Position numbers and translations under genes: made by a program | Source of the DNA: Rheinheimera riviphila | GTDB taxonomy: Bacteria > Pseudomonadota > Gammaproteobacteria > Enterobacterales > Alteromonadaceae | DNA: 64,000 nt | Direction: 5' to 3' | NCBI RefSeq assembly: GCF_004005945.1 | Contig: NZ_SACS01000022.1 | Span: 1 to 64,000, forward strand | Shown: in pieces, positions 61,893-64,000 of the stretch | Layout of the letters: each line of letters begins with the position of its first letter | Position numbering within the stretch: position 1 is the first letter of the stretch | Notes under the pieces: model-generated | Told to the model about the DNA's origin: nothing | The model's input: the letters and a program-made list of their open reading frames with translations, nothing else | Database searches by the model: none

Positions 61893-62867
61893 TCAGTAAG
61901 TCACCACCACCCGCACGGTATCGCGGTAAGTTCCGGCGGCGGGTGTGAGTTGCCCGGATTGCAGCCGCAACCTTGGTTCAATCACCTCCACACTGCCAAG
62001 ACCAGCTTTTTGCAACCGGCTGCTGTCGCTGAGCAGGGTGCTGCCATCCGGATGAAACAGGTCGTACCACAGGTACTGGCTGGTGCCGTTGAACAAGCGC
62101 CGACTGGCACCACTAAAATGGTCGCCGTTATCAATATGGACCTGATAACTTTCACTTAGGGTGCAGTCGACCTGTAACTGCAACCGGAAATCTGCCAGAT
62201 TGCTGATATCGGCAACAGTACCAAAGTGATGCGTCGCTGGCACCGTCAGCGCACAGCTACGATCGACAGTCAGGCTCAACTGCAAATTGACCGTGCTGTT
62301 TAAATCTTCAAAGCCTACGCAGACCGCAGCTACCGCGAGTCGGCAATAACGACCGGTAAAATGCAGCGTTAACTGATCGGTGTAGGTGCCGGACGCAATA
62401 TTGGTCGGTAGTGTCCTTGCGTACAGCGGCACCTGGATATCCTGACCGCCGATAATATTTAGCAGGGTGAAGCTCATATTGCTGTAACCCTGACCGACCG
62501 CTGACAACACCACCGCAAAATTAGCCTGACTCGACAGCTGATATGGGATGTAAAAACTGCCGTTGCGTAAACGAAAGTTGTTGCTGCTGGCGGTGACCTG
62601 ATAGTGGATCACATCGCTGCTAATCAAGGCGATATTGATGACGCGGGTGCAGTCGATCAACACACTGGAATTGGCCGGCAATTGACTGCTGCGGACCATT
62701 GTTGATGGCTGAGCGCTACCAAAATTCATCGCCGCCGGCGTTTGTGCGCTGCAAAATGCCTGTGCCTGGCTGCTTAAAAAGCACCCGCACAACCACCAGC
62801 ACAACCACGATAAGCCGCGGGCCATCAGCCAGAGTATTTGGGTAACACGCTTGAGAGCTGTTTTCAT
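61893..62867 (-). CDS. Csu-type fimbrial tip adhesin (spore coat U domains)
   Basis: A 324-residue secreted pilin-type protein with a signal peptide ending SSQAQA. Two SCPU (spore-coat-protein-U) beta-sandwich domains follow. The first spans about 45-185 and begins FCSAQTPAAMNFGSAQPS. The second starts at RSCALTVPATHHFGTVADIS and ends with a donor-strand-like C-terminus (GTYRDTVRVVVTY). The two-domain architecture matches CsuE, the tip subunit of Csu pili used for biofilm formation on plastics. It follows the usher gene on the same strand, in the order known for csu operons (usher then tip). Confidence 0.85.
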   Translation of the reverse strand: MKTALKRVTQILWLMARGLSWLCWWLCGCFLSSQAQAFCSAQTPAAMNFGSAQPSTMVRSSQLPANSSVLIDCTRVINIALISSDVIHYQVTASSNNFRLRNGSFYIPYQLSSQANFAVVLSAVGQGYSNMSFTLLNIIGGQDIQVPLYARTLPTNIASGTYTDQLTLHFTGRYCRLAVAAVCVGFEDLNSTVNLQLSLTVDRSCALTVPATHHFGTVADISNLADFRLQLQVDCTLSESYQVHIDNGDHFSGASRRLFNGTSQYLWYDLFHPDGSTLLSDSSRLQKAGLGSVEVIEPRLRLQSGQLTPAAGTYRDTVRVVVTY

Positions 62868-62900
62868 CCTGAACTTCGCTGTTATATCCCAGGTTTAAGG

Positions 62901-63020
62901 TTTATGGGTGTCCGTTATTTTCGATTTTTCGTTATTTTCGATTCCAGATTTATGGGTGTCCGTTATTTTTAAGATTTATGGGTGTCCGTTATTTTTAGAT
63001 TTATGGGTGTCCATTATTTT
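62901..63020. repeat. four direct copies of a 21-base repeat in the usher-to-adhesin gap
   Basis: TTTATGGGTGTCCGTTATTT (one more T follows) begins at 62901, 62949 and 62975, and a one-mismatch copy (CCATTA) at 63000. Spacing is irregular (48, 26, 25 bases). The 170-base gap between the usher 3' end and the CsuE-like gene is mostly made of them. They could be the scar of an insertion-prone repeat family or affect expression of the tip gene relative to the usher. Confidence 0.8.
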
Positions 63021-63036
63021 GTTATTTTGCGTTGCG

Positions 63037-64000
63037 TTATTTTGCGATGCACTGCACCGGCACAAAACCGCGCTCTACTGGTGGCGCGGGTAGTTGCAAA
63101 GCGCAATGCTGACCGTCCGGCAACGTCAACTTTAGAGTGCTATTGGCATAAGTTGCGGCCAGCATCACTTCACCATCCCAGCCGACACTACTGATGTGCT
63201 GTCCCCCGGCAAACAGCTGGCTACCCAGGGGCGCGTAAGCCCCGCCGGGCATATAGATTTTCAGCAGCAAGGTCCGTTGCTGATTAATATCAAACTGCAG
63301 ATGAATGCCGGTGACGCCTGCCGGCGTGACTTGTTGCTGGAAATTGCTGATCTGGCTGTCCAGCGGCAATTGCAGCGGATCAATGCTGATTTGATTCGGC
63401 AGATTGGCCAGCAAATGGGGCACCAAGGCTTTACCGCGCTCGTTGGTCGTGGCAACGTAGCGGTAACTGTTGTAAATATCGATCCCGGCGTGTCCCTGGG
63501 TGTCCACCACCGCAAATGCCTGACTGACCGGCTCGGTGATAAACCATTCACCAGCGGTCGCCACCAGACTACCGCGACTGCCGCCCGACCAGCGGTTATT
63601 GCCAGCCTGATTGCTGAAACTGAGGTAACTGTCGCTGACATGATTGCGATAGTTACCATAAAGCTGGCTGTTGTTGGCGGCCGTGGTCAGACTTTGTTGC
63701 GCCGCAAAGCTCCAGCCATGCACCTCAGATCGCGATTGGTGCAGGCTCAGATACTGAAAGTCGTTATCCCCCTGACTGGCGTACACCGAACCACGCAGCT
63801 GCTGATCAAACTGATAACTGACCGAAAGTGCCAGATTCCAGGCGCGTTGTTCGGTCTGATAATTCAGGGTTAAAAAGCCTGACCAGTGGCGATCTCCGGC
63901 CAGACTGTAACTCAAATTCAGATAGCGCTTTTTCGGTTGCTGTGCATATTGTTGTTCCAGCAGGTACAGCGCCGCGCTGCCAAATTGACTATGAAAGCTC
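63037..64000 (-). CDS. outer-membrane fimbrial usher (Csu-type), 5' part beyond the window
   Basis: The 3' 321 codons of an usher gene; the frame is open to the right edge (it reads SFHSQFGSAALYLLEQQYAQ there). It contains part of the translocation barrel (WNLALSVSYQFDQQLRGSVY, SDSYLSFSNQAGNNRW). Near the end come the C-terminal domains: AFAVVDTQGHAGIDIYNSY, KALVPHLLANLPNQISIDP and MPGGAYAPLGSQLFAGGQHIS. These match FimD/CsuD-type ushers, which export pilin-chaperone complexes across the outer membrane. It ends QCIAK. The adhesin gene lies 169 bases downstream on the same strand. Confidence 0.9.
   Translation of the reverse strand, partial: SFHSQFGSAALYLLEQQYAQQPKKRYLNLSYSLAGDRHWSGFLTLNYQTEQRAWNLALSVSYQFDQQLRGSVYASQGDNDFQYLSLHQSRSEVHGWSFAAQQSLTTAANNSQLYGNYRNHVSDSYLSFSNQAGNNRWSGGSRGSLVATAGEWFITEPVSQAFAVVDTQGHAGIDIYNSYRYVATTNERGKALVPHLLANLPNQISIDPLQLPLDSQISNFQQQVTPAGVTGIHLQFDINQQRTLLLKIYMPGGAYAPLGSQLFAGGQHISSVGWDGEVMLAATYANSTLKLTLPDGQHCALQLPAPPVERGFVPVQCIAK

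Noticed and set aside
62899-63030. CRISPR array
   Set aside because: The repeat is only about 21 bases with uneven spacers of 4-27 bases and no cas genes; a direct-repeat cluster.

Overview
The window looks like a chromosomal segment of a Gammaproteobacterium of the Alteromonadales/Chromatiales type. The glutamine-rich proteins and the housekeeping set mutH-rppH-ptsP-lgt-thyA suggest the Rheinheimera/Alishewanella neighbourhood. This is inferred from gene content and protein style, not from a marker search. I saw no rRNA, tRNA, CRISPR array or intact transposase.

Layout. At 1-1440 the DNA is visibly AT-richer, with a small XRE regulator overlapping a partial gene and a stretch that reads like decayed coding sequence. 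At 1507-4919 are a secreted S33-type hydrolase and a membrane LytTR regulator. At 4930-8458 there is a four-gene minus-strand operon, the most interesting item here: a short helical peptide with an acidic tail, a TPR-GGDEF protein, a GNAT acetyltransferase and a methyltransferase of the borosin (backbone alpha-N-methylating) type. I interpret it as a split-borosin RiPP locus embedded with a c-di-GMP enzyme. At 8799-23466 come an atypical bifunctional penicillin-binding protein, SlyD, MtfA, a UPRT paralogue, a degenerate CHASE sensor, a DUF3422 protein, a fatty-acid-hydroxylase-family protein, a LysE exporter, a porin-like barrel, a plastocyanin-like protein and Tpx. At 23535-32224 are a 1433-residue membrane protein, a ferredoxin-reductase plus fatty-acid-desaturase pair, a small lipocalin-like protein and a solute-binding lipoprotein.

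The block 32290-37914 is core metabolism and cell envelope: mutH (divergent), rppH, ptsP, lgt, thyA. From 38189 to 40282 an ECF sigma factor, a presumed anti-sigma protein and a DUF4097 beta-repeat protein form one unit. A FadL-type transporter with a FadR-like operator follows, then a tripartite RND system with one adaptor and two different permeases (42157-49722). After a 210-bp MITE-like element come a cytochrome c/P450 pair (50126-53812), a manganese-type yybP-ykoY riboswitch with its TMEM165/GDT1 exporter (53855-54607), a KfrA-like coiled-coil DNA-binding protein with 14-bp tandem repeats at its promoter, a YgiQ radical-SAM protein, a YgiD dioxygenase and the end of a Csu-type chaperone-usher operon cut by the right edge.

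Start codons were chosen by ribosome-binding site and family length. Several differ from the longest possible reading frame, and the choice is stated in each entry. All family assignments come from reading motifs by eye, without database searches.
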